Shown here: piece after piece, positions 43,637 through 52,008 of the stretch
Layout of the letters: each line of letters opens with the position of its first letter
Position numbering within the stretch: position 1 is the stretch's first letter
DNA from: Streptacidiphilus jeojiense
GTDB taxonomy: Bacteria > Actinomycetota > Actinomycetes > Streptomycetales > Streptomycetaceae
NCBI RefSeq assembly: GCF_000719095.1
Contig: NZ_JOEH01000012.1
Coordinates: 119,078-183,077 of the forward strand
Direction: 5' to 3'
DNA length: 64,000 nucleotides
Notes under the pieces: model-generated
What the model saw: the letters and a program-made list of their open reading frames with translations, nothing else
Told to the model about the DNA's origin: nothing
The model's database searches: none
Translations under genes and position numbers: made by a program

Positions 43637-44257
43637 TCAGGACTCCTTGACGGCGATGGTCTCCACCGTGTTCGCCACATGTTCGAACGCGTCGGCGGCC
43701 TCTTCGAGGACGTCCACGATCTGCTTCAGCTTCAGCACCTCGATGGCCTCGTAGCTGCCGCCGAAGAGATGGGCGAGCAGCTTGCGGTGGATCTGGTCGG
43801 CCTGGTTCTCCAGCCGGTTGACCTCGATCCAGTACTCCGCGAGGTTGTCCATGGTGCGCAGGTTGGGCATGGCCGCGGCCGTCAGGTCGGCGGCCCGGGC
43901 CAGCACCTCGATCTGCTGCTCGACGCCCTTGGGCAGGGCCTCGATCTCATAGAGGACGACCAGGTCGACCGCCTCCTCCATGAAGTCCATGATGTCGTCC
44001 AGCGACGACGCCAGGTTGTAGATGTCCTCCCGGTCGAACGGGGTGATGAAGGAGGAGTTCAACTGGTGGAAGATCGCATGCGTGGTGTCGTCGCCCGCGT
44101 GTTCTGCGGCGCGCATCCGTTCGGCGAGTTCCGGCCGCGCTGAGACGTCCGCGCCGAGCAGTTCCAGCAGGAGCTTCGAGCCCGTGACAAGGTTGTCCGC
44201 CGATGCGGCGAACATGTCATAGAAGCTCGTCTCCCGGGGGGTCAGACGAATACGCAC
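43637..44257 (-). CDS. DUF47/PhoU-like Pit accessory protein
   Basis: The 206-residue all-helical protein is a DUF47 (PhoU-like) member, typified by FYDMFAASADNLVTGSKLL, EHAGDDTTHAIFHQLNSSF and a late EAADAFEHVANTVETIAVKES. Proteins of this group modulate Pit transporters. GTG at 44257 is chosen because of the GGAGA just upstream and because the longer frame (to 44416) is Cys/Ser-rich and unlike the family. It is the first gene of a two-gene operon with pit. Confidence 0.9.
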   Translation of the reverse strand: MRIRLTPRETSFYDMFAASADNLVTGSKLLLELLGADVSARPELAERMRAAEHAGDDTTHAIFHQLNSSFITPFDREDIYNLASSLDDIMDFMEEAVDLVVLYEIEALPKGVEQQIEVLARAADLTAAAMPNLRTMDNLAEYWIEVNRLENQADQIHRKLLAHLFGGSYEAIEVLKLKQIVDVLEEAADAFEHVANTVETIAVKES

Positions 44258-44519
44258 AGAGGTCTCCGAAGTACAGGGTGCGGTCGATGCGATGCTAGGC
44301 GCTGCGTGGGCTCCGCCTTTCCACTGGGGTCCACTGGGGTGGCAGCGCCGGCACCCGTGCCTGGATTCATCCTCGCCTACAGAACAGCAGGATGCCGCGC
44401 AGGGGCTGTGCACCATCAGTGTGACGGATGGTCGGCCGGAAAGCTTCCCCCCGATGCCGCCGCGTTCACAGCGTCTTCACGAATGCCCCGTCCCCACCCG
44501 CACGCCATACGATGGAGGG

Positions 44520-44876
44520 GTGGCGGAAAACACAGCGGCAGCAGTAGCGGAGGCGGTCGGCGAAGCGGCGCCGTCCCCGGAGTCCCCGCACGGTCCGCAC
44601 GGATACAGTCCCAAACGGGACGCGCACATCAAGCGGCTGCGCCGGATCGAGGGTCAGATCCGGGGGCTTCAGCGCATGGTGGAGGAGGACGTCTACTGCA
44701 TCGACATCCTGACCCAGGTGTCGGCCAGTACCAAGGCGCTCCAGTCCTTCGCGCTGAGCCTGCTGGAGGACCACCTGCGGCACTGTGTCGCAGAAGCGGT
44801 CGACAGCGGTGAGCCCGAGGGCGACGACAAGGTCGCCGAGGCCACGGCGGCCATCGCCCGCCTGCTGCGGAGCTGA
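44520..44876 (+). CDS. csoR: CsoR-like copper-sensing repressor
   Basis: The 118-residue protein is of the CsoR/RcnR family. It keeps the copper-sensing C-H-C triad C60 (VYC), H85 and C89 (HLRHC), spaced as in M. tuberculosis CsoR (25 and 4 residues). It has an N-terminal acidic, His-containing extension of about 30 residues. It starts at GTG after GATGGAGG. No copper exporter gene is adjacent. It converges on the small gene at 44877 with zero spacing between stop codons. Confidence 0.9.
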   Translation: MAENTAAAVAEAVGEAAPSPESPHGPHGYSPKRDAHIKRLRRIEGQIRGLQRMVEEDVYCIDILTQVSASTKALQSFALSLLEDHLRHCVAEAVDSGEPEGDDKVAEATAAIARLLRS

Positions 44877-45086
44877 CTAGGCGAGGCCCTCGCGCTGGGC
44901 GGGAACCCTCGGAAGCTGTCGCTCCGGCTCGTCGTCGGCATGATCGTTCGGACGGTTCGCGGCCACTCGGAGAACCTGGTCGATGCGGTCCGGCGAGAGG
45001 CGGTCGAACGGGGTGGCCGCAGCGGCGATGATCAACTCGCCGTACAGCTCAATCTCCGCGAGGGCCACCGGGTCGTGCGCAGCCAC
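44877..45086 (-). CDS. Small conserved hypothetical protein (69 aa)
   Basis: The protein starts at GTG (45086), with GAGGAGG eight bases upstream. It reads AAHDPVALAEIELYGELII, then a helical segment (DRLSPDRIDQVLRVA) and a polar, Arg/Pro-rich tail. I recall similar short proteins in streptomycetes but no known function. A longer frame from ATG 45161 is possible but has no such signal. Confidence 0.65.
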   Translation of the reverse strand: MAAHDPVALAEIELYGELIIAAAATPFDRLSPDRIDQVLRVAANRPNDHADDEPERQLPRVPAQREGLA

Positions 45087-45256
45087 ACGAACCACCTCCT
45101 CGTCAGGGAACGGAGTAGTCGACCCTCCGACCAGAGTAGGGAGCGCACTGGGGGCGCGCATGGCACATCTGGGTCATTTCCCTGCCCCCCGTTTGGGACA
45201 ACCGCACTACCGGAGCCGCCAGGCCCACAGCAGCCCACTGCGTCACTTCGGGGACG

Positions 45257-46138
45257 TCACTTCGAGGACTGGGCCCCGTAGATGTCCTTGGACGCGGGCA
45301 GCGACACCTTCACCGGGACGCCGAAGTCCGAGAAGACCGAGTCCGACACCACCTGGACCTGGTCCTTGGCCGCGGTCGAGCCGGCGACCTGGCTGAAGGT
45401 GAAGTCCTCGGTGATCCGGTGGATCCGGCCGTGCGCGTCCAGCCAGACCTCGTAGGGAACCTGCTTGACCGTGAACGTCCTGGCCCCGAGGGCGAGGCCG
45501 GCCCCGGCGCCGCCACCGGTCGCGGCCGACGCCTTGGCCAGGTCCAGGGTGCCCTTGTAGTGCTTGAGCAGGACGCCGCCGACCGTACTGGAGTCCACCA
45601 GCTTCGCGGTCAGCACCCCGCGCAGGGCGTTGGCGGCACTGGCGGGATCCGTCGCCCCGCTGCTCACCAGGTTCCCGTCGGCCAGCTGCTGGACGTTGAC
45701 CTCCACCCACTTGCCCGCCGGGACCTTGGCCCCGCTGTTCTGCATGTAGACGATGCCGGGGCTGACCACCTCAACGAGCTTGCCGGTGGTGCTGCCGCCG
45801 GGCGGGACGGTGACCTCCATCCGGCCGAGACGGGTGCTGTAGTCGTACACGCCGGTCCCGTGCAGGGTGACCTTCTTGCTGGGCGAGGAGGTCTGCAGGG
45901 TGGTGGTGTCCTGCACCGAACCGGTGCGGCCGGTGATGTCGGCGGCGTTCCGGACCGCGGTCAGCGGATCCGCGGCGAGGGTGTCCGAGGAACCCGCCTT
46001 CGCCGCAGCCGCGGCCGCGTCGGAGCTGCTGCCGCTCCCCGCACTGGAGCAGCCCGACAGCAGCCCGGCCAGCAGGCCGGTCATGGCGGCGGCGACCGAT
46101 ACGGCGCCTGCGGCGCGAAGGCCCTGTCGGTTGACCAC
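45257..46138 (-). CDS. LppX/LprG-like lipoprotein
   Basis: The ~293-residue protein has a lipoprotein signal (LLAGLLSGC, with C30) and a domain like LppX_LprAFG: TTTLQTSSPSKKVTLHGTG, MEVTVPPGGSTTGKLVEVV, and a last strand with YEVWLDAHGRIHRITEDF. LppX/LprG proteins carry lipids or glycolipids across the wall in mycobacteria. The start is uncertain; GTG at 46138 is preferred, GTG at 46147 is possible. It stands alone. Confidence 0.8.
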   Translation of the reverse strand: MVNRQGLRAAGAVSVAAAMTGLLAGLLSGCSSAGSGSSSDAAAAAAKAGSSDTLAADPLTAVRNAADITGRTGSVQDTTTLQTSSPSKKVTLHGTGVYDYSTRLGRMEVTVPPGGSTTGKLVEVVSPGIVYMQNSGAKVPAGKWVEVNVQQLADGNLVSSGATDPASAANALRGVLTAKLVDSSTVGGVLLKHYKGTLDLAKASAATGGGAGAGLALGARTFTVKQVPYEVWLDAHGRIHRITEDFTFSQVAGSTAAKDQVQVVSDSVFSDFGVPVKVSLPASKDIYGAQSSK

Positions 46139-46272
46139 GGAGCACACCCATCCCTCGTACAGCACCTGCACCAACTCCAACACCCGAATCCGGGCTCCCC
46201 AGCACCAACGAGGGAAGGTGCCGGAGGTTACGGCCCACCGGGGGACGTGGTTCCGGATCGGGCCGGGTTACC

Positions 46273-46500
46273 GTGGCTGGTGTGCACAGCGACCAGTCGG
46301 ACTCCCCGTCCCCGATACCCGGGCCGCCGGGGGCACCCGGAATCCCCGGGACCGCTCCAACGGCCGTGACCCACAGCACGACCGTCAAGGAGAAGGGCTC
46401 CTTCGCGACGGCACGCTGCAGCTGCGGCTGGGTGTCCGCGGCCCGGCGCTCACGGGACAAGGCCCGCAAGGACGCCGCGAAACACGAGGCGGAGCAGTAG
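46273..46500 (+). CDS. Small Cys-containing conserved hypothetical (75 aa)
   Basis: The protein has a Pro/Gly-rich N-terminal half and a conserved-looking C-terminus, TARCSCGWVSAARRSRDKAR, with a CxC pair and a basic helix. Start could be GTG at 46273 or 46282. I recall similar C-termini in streptomycete small proteins, perhaps zinc-binding, but the function is unknown. Confidence 0.6.
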   Translation: MAGVHSDQSDSPSPIPGPPGAPGIPGTAPTAVTHSTTVKEKGSFATARCSCGWVSAARRSRDKARKDAAKHEAEQ

Positions 46501-46589
46501 GTACCGCAGTGCGGGGCGAACCGGCGGGTACGGTTCCGACGTCACAGCGATCGAGATGGTGCGGCTGCTGCTCCGAGAAGAGGTCCGGC

Positions 46590-48227
46590 ATGGACGAAAC
46601 GATCACCTCCAGGCGGACCGTGCTGCGGGCCGGGGCCGCCGGCGCGGTCGCGGTGGCGGGTCTGACGGCCTGTTCGAAGGGCGGCGGCACCGGCACGACC
46701 GCGGCCGGCTCGGGGACGACCGCGGTCGCGACCGCTTCGACCACCTCCTCGTCCGCTTCCAGCGCCCCCTCCGCCTCGACCGCCGCCACCACCCCGGCCA
46801 GGGCCGCGGACTGGACCGCGCTCGCCAAGGACCTCGACGGGCTGCTGATCCGGCCCGGCGACAGCCGCTACGACTCGGCCCGGCACCTCTTCCAACCGCA
46901 GTACGACTCGCTGCAGCCGAGCGGCGTCGCCTATGTCGCCGGGGCGCACGACGTGGCGACCTGCCTGGCCTTCGCCCGCAGGCACGGGGTCCCGGTGGCC
47001 GCGCGCAGCGGCGGGCACAGCTACGGCGGCTGGTCCTCGGGGAGCGGCCTGGTGCTGGACGTCGGCAAACTGGGCTCGGTCTCCGCCTCCGGCGGCAGCG
47101 CCACGGTGGGGGCGGGAGCGCGACTGATCGACGTCTACACCGGCCTGGCCGGACGGGGCGTCACCATCCCGGCGGGCTCCTGCCCGACGGTCGGCGTGAC
47201 CGGTCTCACCCTCGGCGGCGGCGTCGGCGTCACCGGTCGCGCCTACGGCCTGACCTGCGACAACCTCAGCAGCGCCGAGGTGGTGACCGCCGACGGGCAG
47301 ATCCGCACGGCCAGCGCATCGAGCAATCCCGACCTCTTCTGGGCCCTGCGCGGCGGGGGCGGGGGCAACTTCGGCGTGGTCACCTCGCTGTCGTTCCGCA
47401 CCCGTCCGGCGGCGCAGTGCGCCTACGGCTTCCTCAGCTGGCCGTGGTCCAAGGCGGCCGCGGTGATCCGGGCCTGGCAGGCCTGGGCGCCCAGCGCGCC
47501 TGACGCACTCTGGGCCGACCTGCACCTGCTGGTGTGGGCGGACGGACGCACCCAGCTCGGCACCACCGTCAACTACCTGGGCCCGCAGAGCGAACTGTCG
47601 AACCAGGTCGACCGGCTGGCCGTGACCCCCTCGTCGGTGTCCCTGCACACCCGCTCCTACCTGGAGACCATGCAGGTGATGGGCGGGGTGTCGGGGTGGT
47701 CCCAGGCCGCCTCGCACCTGGCCGGCAGCCTGCCGGGGCAGAACCCCTCGGGCCGGGTCACCCGTGAGTCCTACGGCGCCAAGTCGGACGTGTTCACCCG
47801 CCCGCTCAGCGAGGCCGGGGCCGAGGCCCTGGTCGCCGCGATCAACCGCTACCCCCGGACCGGACCCGCCGGCGGCAGCGCGGGGGTGGCCTTCGACGCG
47901 CTGGGCGGTGCCATCAACCGGGTCGGCGCCGCGGACACCGCCTTCGTGCACCGCGACGGGCTGTTCATGGCGCAGTACACCGCCAACTACCCGGACGGTG
48001 TGGTGGGCGGAAACGGGGCGGACCGCTCCTGGTCCTGGCTGACCGGGGTCTGGTCGGCGATGCGCCCGTACTCGAGCGGACAGGCCTACCAGAACTACAT
48101 CGACCCGCATCTGACGGGTTGGGAGCAGGCCTACTACGGCAGCAACGCGGCCCGGCTGCGCTCGGTGAAGCGGACCTACGACCCCGGCGGGATGTTCCAC
48201 TTCCCGCAGTCGGTGCCGCTGGGGTGA
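46590..48227 (+). CDS. Tat-exported FAD-linked oxidase (BBE-like, bicovalent)
   Basis: The 545-residue protein has a twin-Arg signal (TSRRTVLRAG) with lipobox LTAC, so it is probably a Tat lipoprotein. After a Ser/Thr-rich linker comes a PCMH FAD domain (about 105-280). H143 in SGGHSYGG and C198 in GSCPTVGVTGLTLGGGVG match the two covalent FAD attachment residues of berberine-bridge-type oxidases. A C-terminal BBE motif (QNYIDPHLTGWEQAYYGSNA, split by length) is present. It would oxidise sugars or alcohols outside the cell using oxygen; the substrate is unknown. The ATG at 46590 follows AAGAGG. Confidence 0.88.
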   Translation: MDETITSRRTVLRAGAAGAVAVAGLTACSKGGGTGTTAAGSGTTAVATASTTSSSASSAPSASTAATTPARAADWTALAKDLDGLLIRPGDSRYDSARHLFQPQYDSLQPSGVAYVAGAHDVATCLAFARRHGVPVAARSGGHSYGGWSSGSGLVLDVGKLGSVSASGGSATVGAGARLIDVYTGLAGRGVTIPAGSCPTVGVTGLTLGGGVGVTGRAYGLTCDNLSSAEVVTADGQIRTASASSNPDLFWALRGGGGGNFGVVTSLSFRTRPAAQCAYGFLSWPWSKAAAVIRAWQAWAPSAPDALWADLHLLVWADGRTQLGTTVNYLGPQSELSNQVDRLAVTPSSVSLHTRSYLETMQVMGGVSGWSQAASHLAGSLPGQNPSGRVTRESYGAKSDVFTRPLSEAGAEALVAAINRYPRTGPAGGSAGVAFDALGGAINRVGAADTAFVHRDGLFMAQYTANYPDGVVGGNGADRSWSWLTGVWSAMRPYSSGQAYQNYIDPHLTGWEQAYYGSNAARLRSVKRTYDPGGMFHFPQSVPLG

Positions 48228-48276
48228 GCGGCGGCCCGGGTGGGGCCGGTGCGCACGGCGCCGTGACGCGGCGCCG

Positions 48277-48999
48277 CTATGCGGCCAGCTCGTCCGGGGT
48301 GTCGGGGCTGTCCGGGGCGCCGGCCAGGGACGTGCTCGGCCGGCCGGTCGCCCGGGTGCCGCGGACCCGGCGCTCCGAACGGACCAGCGGCGCCAGCGAG
48401 GAGCGGGTCAGCGCATGCACCAGCGGGGCCAGCACCGCCATCGCGATCGGCGCCAGCAGCAGGGTGGTGGCCGTGCCGAGGGCGAAGCCGCCGACGACGT
48501 CGGTGGGGTAGTGGACGCCCATGAACACCCGCAGCAGGCCCTCGAACCCGGCCAGGCCGAGCGCGATCATCCCGTACCTGCGGATGACCAGGAGCAGGCC
48601 GACCGCGAGCGCCATGGTGAAGGTGGCGTGGTCGCTGGCGAACGAGCCGTTGGCCTGATGGTCCATCAAGAGGTCCAGCTGCCCGGGATGTGAGACGAAC
48701 GGGCGGGGCCGCTCCACCAGCGCCCGCACCGGGACGTTCAGGATCAGCGCCACACCGGCGGCCAGTCCGGCCCAGAGCACTCCGGCCACCGACTCGGCCG
48801 CGTCGGGGCGGCGCCGGGCCTGCAACCAGGCGCCGAGCAGGACCAGCACCGACGCCAGCGGCACCCCGTACTCGCCGAGGAACCCGAGCACGCTGTCGAC
48901 CGCCTGCGGAAGGTCGCGGGCCAGACCGTTGATGGTGGAGGTCAGGGACCAGTCGATGTCCCCGCCCTCGCCGTCGGACAGCAGCACCACCGTCGCCAC
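48277..48999 (-). CDS. PAP2 family phosphatase
   Basis: The 240-residue membrane protein has about six helices and the three PAP2 motifs: VRALVERPRP (motif 1-like KxxxxxxRP), SFASDHA (motif 2, SGH-like with SDH) and GVHYPTDVVGG (motif 3). Such enzymes dephosphorylate lipid phosphates such as undecaprenyl pyrophosphate or phosphatidate. The start is GTG at 48999 with GGAGG six bases upstream. It lies alone between convergent and co-directional genes. Confidence 0.88.
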   Translation of the reverse strand: MATVVLLSDGEGGDIDWSLTSTINGLARDLPQAVDSVLGFLGEYGVPLASVLVLLGAWLQARRRPDAAESVAGVLWAGLAAGVALILNVPVRALVERPRPFVSHPGQLDLLMDHQANGSFASDHATFTMALAVGLLLVIRRYGMIALGLAGFEGLLRVFMGVHYPTDVVGGFALGTATTLLLAPIAMAVLAPLVHALTRSSLAPLVRSERRVRGTRATGRPSTSLAGAPDSPDTPDELAA

Positions 49000-49281
49000 G
49001 CCAGACCTCCGCGATCTCTTCGCCCGACTCGCCGTGCTTCGACGGAGAGGAGTCCCGAACGCCGGGGCTCCGGTACGGCAAGGTCAAGTGTCCTCTCCCT
49101 GCATCGGGCACAACGGCGCGAATCACCCAAAGTGTTCCGGGGGCGGCCGAAGTTATTGGAACGTGACGCGACGCTCACGGCTCCGCCACAAGCCCGGTCC
49201 CGGTCCGTGACACTTGCTCAAGGAGTGAGACGGGGACGGGGCCGGGGGACGGGACCGGGACCAGCGGGCCGGCCCCGCGTC

Positions 49282-50331
49282 TCAGCTGGTGACCGGTGCT
49301 CCGCCGTTGGCGATGGTTCCGCCGGGCTGCAGGGTCGGCAGGGCCGCGGCACCGCCCGCGGTGACCCGGGTGGCGCCGAAGTAGTCGCCCTCGGAGTCGA
49401 CGGAGTCGTAGCGGATCACCGCTCCGGTGTGCGGTGCGTTGATCATCATGCCGCCGCCGACGTAGATCCCCACATGGTGGATCTGGGTCGGGTCGTGCGG
49501 GTCGTGCGAGAAGAACACCAGGTCGCCCGGCTGGAGCTGACTGCGGGTCGGATGCGGACCGGCGTACCACTGGTCGGCGGCGACCCGCGGCAGGGTGATG
49601 CCCACGCTGGCGTACGCCGCCTGGGTGAGCCCCGAGCAGTCGAACCGGTAGTTCTGCGAGGCCAGCCCCTCCCCGCCCCAGAGGTACGGGGTGCCCAGCT
49701 TGCTCTGGGCGTAGTAGATCGCCCCGGCCGCCTGGCTGGAGAAACTGATGGTGGTGGCCCCGGTGAAGGACTCCGCCAGCTTGGTGATGGAGGTGACGTA
49801 GTTCTGCGTCTCCGAGAAGGAGGGGACGCCCTGGGCGCTTATGACGGCGTACGGGCCCGCGTTGTAGGCGGCCAGCATGTTGGAGGTGTGGTTGCCGGGG
49901 ACGTTGGCGGTGTCCTTGGCCAGGGCGCAGTCGTAGGTCGCGGCGGAGGGAATGGCATCCGCGGGGTTCCACACGTCCGGTGTATGGGTATGAGTGGGGT
50001 CGATCCCGTAGATGGCCCAGGTCGCCGGCATGAACTGGGCGATCCCCTGCGCACCGACCGGACTCACCGCCTTGGGGTTGAACCCGCTCTCCTGGTACAT
50101 CTGCGCCGCGAGCAGAGGGGGCGTCAGTTCGGGGCACAGGGTGCCCCATTTCTGGATCAGCGCGGCATAGCTCGACGGCACGGTCCCGGGCGCCAGTTGC
50201 ACCGCCCCCTGGGCCTGGGCCTGCAGCATCGACCCGGAGGCGGTGTATGTGCCAATGACGACGAAGAGTGCGACACCGAGAGCGGTGACGCCGCCTCCGC
50301 TGATGAGGGCCCAGGCCCGACGGGCCGTCAC
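49282..50331 (-). CDS. Bifunctional lytic transglycosylase / NlpC-P60 endopeptidase
   Basis: The ~349-residue protein has one N-terminal transmembrane helix (ALISGGGVTALGVALFVVIG), an SLT domain with catalytic Glu in MYQESGFNPKAVS and the GAQGIAQFMPATW motif, and a C-terminal NlpC/P60 domain with catalytic Cys (YRFDCSGLTQAAY) and His (IHHVGIYVGGG). This combination cuts both glycan and peptide bonds; the same pairing (CwlT, VirB1-like) equips Gram-positive conjugation machines. The GTG at 50331 has no clear Shine-Dalgarno; a longer frame to 50496 exists. It is divergent from the pilin-like gene at 50694. Confidence 0.88.
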   Translation of the reverse strand: MTARRAWALISGGGVTALGVALFVVIGTYTASGSMLQAQAQGAVQLAPGTVPSSYAALIQKWGTLCPELTPPLLAAQMYQESGFNPKAVSPVGAQGIAQFMPATWAIYGIDPTHTHTPDVWNPADAIPSAATYDCALAKDTANVPGNHTSNMLAAYNAGPYAVISAQGVPSFSETQNYVTSITKLAESFTGATTISFSSQAAGAIYYAQSKLGTPYLWGGEGLASQNYRFDCSGLTQAAYASVGITLPRVAADQWYAGPHPTRSQLQPGDLVFFSHDPHDPTQIHHVGIYVGGGMMINAPHTGAVIRYDSVDSEGDYFGATRVTAGGAAALPTLQPGGTIANGGAPVTS

Positions 50332-50693
50332 GAAGCGCCGTGCGTCTTGATGTCGGGCGTCTTGAGGTCGGGCGCCAGGATGTCGGGAAGGGGGGAGTGT
50401 AGTAGTGGCGAGGTAGAGCGCATGTGCCACCGGCCTTTGCCTCGAGTGCCCGCAGATGCCCCCACAGAGTCTGGACCAGGGCGTTGCTCTGCGCAATCAC
50501 TGGTGATACACACGGTTAGCGGTAGGCTCGACCAAGCTGCTGCAGGACCCATGAGGCCCAATGTTGGCATCTGTGGCACACAACTCAACGACGATCCTCT
50601 GGAAAGTGGCCAAGTCGACTTCGGTTCTGGCCAACAATAGGGCCGGGCCCTACACCACGGCCGGGTGCTGGGCTTTGAATGATGATCAGGTAG

Positions 50694-51011
50694 GTGATTG
50701 TTTTGTATCTCAGTGCCAGCAAGGGTGACATCAACACCATCATCGGCGGGATCGCCCCCAACTGGGGCCCCTTCGCCAGTCTCGGCTCCGAGGCCAAGAC
50801 GATGGTGGAGGTCATCATGGCCGTCGCCATCCTCGGCTGTCTCGCCATCGCCATCTGGGGCGCGGCGAAGCAGCGGATCGGCGCCACGGCACTGCGGGAC
50901 ACCTTCAGTGCGGAGCAGGGGAAGGGACTGATCGTCGCCGGTTTGACCGGCGTGTTCATCATCGGATCGCTCGGTACCTTGTTCACCATTGTGTATGGCA
51001 TGGCGATCTGA
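50694..51011 (+). CDS. Small two-helix membrane protein (VirB2/pilin-like)
   Basis: The 105-residue protein has two transmembrane helices (residues about 38-57 and 78-100) with a short basic cytoplasmic loop (GAAKQRIGATALRDTFSAEQ), as in VirB2/TrbC pilins, but without an obvious signal peptide. The start GTG at 50694 or TTG at 50703 is uncertain. It opens the multi-gene secretion-like cluster. Similarity to pilins rests on size, topology and context, not on a family motif. Confidence 0.65.
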   Translation: MIVLYLSASKGDINTIIGGIAPNWGPFASLGSEAKTMVEVIMAVAILGCLAIAIWGAAKQRIGATALRDTFSAEQGKGLIVAGLTGVFIIGSLGTLFTIVYGMAI

Positions 51012-51186
51012 CGAGACGTCTAATCTGATCACCCTGCCGTACGACGATATGTACCGGTTCGGCAAAGCTCTCCCCACGGGCCGCCGTCCGGGTGCCACTG
51101 TCGCGATCGTCCCTGTCCGCATCGTCCCTGTCCGCCCGTAAGCCGACAACTGTCTACCTGCCCACCCTCGTCCCAAGGGGGCCGCT

Positions 51187-52008
51187 GTGTCAGCGCCTGA
51201 CGACCAGCCGCATACGCGTACCCGCTATCCGGCCGGGACTCCGTCACCCGGCGCACCGGAGGCGGGTGGTCGTCGATCCCTGCGGACGCTGGTCGCGGTC
51301 CTGGCGATGGTGGCGGTGCTGGTGCTGGCGGTGGCGGTGCTGAACCGTACCGGCGGATCCACGACCGCCGCGGGCTCGACGCCGTCGAGCGGGGCGGCGA
51401 AGGCCGCCACCGGCACCTCCGGCGACCAGGCCACGGCCCCGACCGGCACCCAACCGGTGACCACCACCCAGAACGGCATCGCCACCGGCTTCCCGCACAC
51501 CAGCGAGGGCGCCCAGTCAGCAGCGGTGAACTACGCGGTGGCGCTGGGTTCGGCCGACATGTACGCGGACGCGAGCCGGCACACGATACTGCACACGATC
51601 ACCGACCCCTCGGCCGAGTCGGCCCTGCAGGCGCGGTCGGACACTTCCTACCAGGCCCAGGCGAAGACCTTCGGACTCGTGAACGGCGCCGCACCGGCCG
51701 GGCAGACCTTCGTGTCCCGGACGATCCCGGTCGGAAGCAAGAACGACAGCTACAGCAGCGGTACCGCCACCGTAGAAGTGTGGTGCAACGCCCTCGGCGG
51801 CATCGCCGGCACCGGGTCGGTCAAGCCGGTCGCTGAGTACTGGTTCACCGAGGTGCTGCAGCTTCGCTGGGTGAACGGAGACTGGAAGATGTCCGGCTAC
51901 AACCAGAAGGACGGACCGGTCCCGATCAGTGGCAGTCAGGCCGCCTCCGACTCCGGTGCCATCAGCAGCGCTGTTTCGCAGTTCGGGGGGTTCCGCTATG
52001 CCAGGTAA
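51187..52008 (+). CDS. Single-pass protein with NTF2-like extracytoplasmic domain (VirB8/TcpC-like)
   Basis: The 273-residue protein has a cytoplasmic tail, one helix (LRTLVAVLAMVAVLVLAVAV, about residues 32-51), a Ser/Thr/Ala linker, then an extracellular domain of about 170 residues (ALGSADMYADASRHTILHTI onward, ending LQLRWVNGDWKMSGY). This is the topology of VirB8/TcpC channel scaffold proteins. It starts with GTG after AAGGGGG and overlaps the next gene by 11 bp. Confidence 0.65.
   Translation: MSAPDDQPHTRTRYPAGTPSPGAPEAGGRRSLRTLVAVLAMVAVLVLAVAVLNRTGGSTTAAGSTPSSGAAKAATGTSGDQATAPTGTQPVTTTQNGIATGFPHTSEGAQSAAVNYAVALGSADMYADASRHTILHTITDPSAESALQARSDTSYQAQAKTFGLVNGAAPAGQTFVSRTIPVGSKNDSYSSGTATVEVWCNALGGIAGTGSVKPVAEYWFTEVLQLRWVNGDWKMSGYNQKDGPVPISGSQAASDSGAISSAVSQFGGFRYAR

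Noticed and set aside
44300..44519. Direct repeat CCACTGGGGT near 44323-44342 and the upstream extension of the csoR frame.
   Set aside because: The repeat is short and has no clear regulator; the extension has no homology, and GTG 44520 has a good Shine-Dalgarno.
50332..50693. A possible c-di-AMP (ydaO) riboswitch before the cell-wall hydrolase, as known for other Streptomyces hydrolase genes.
   Set aside because: I could not find the conserved ydaO core in the upstream region on either strand.
51049..51141. A 30-residue frame with a 15-nt tandem repeat (ATCGTCCCTGTCCGC twice) between the pilin-like and VirB8-like genes.
   Set aside because: It has no Shine-Dalgarno and no recognisable family. 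The short DNA repeat is real, but coding is not supported.
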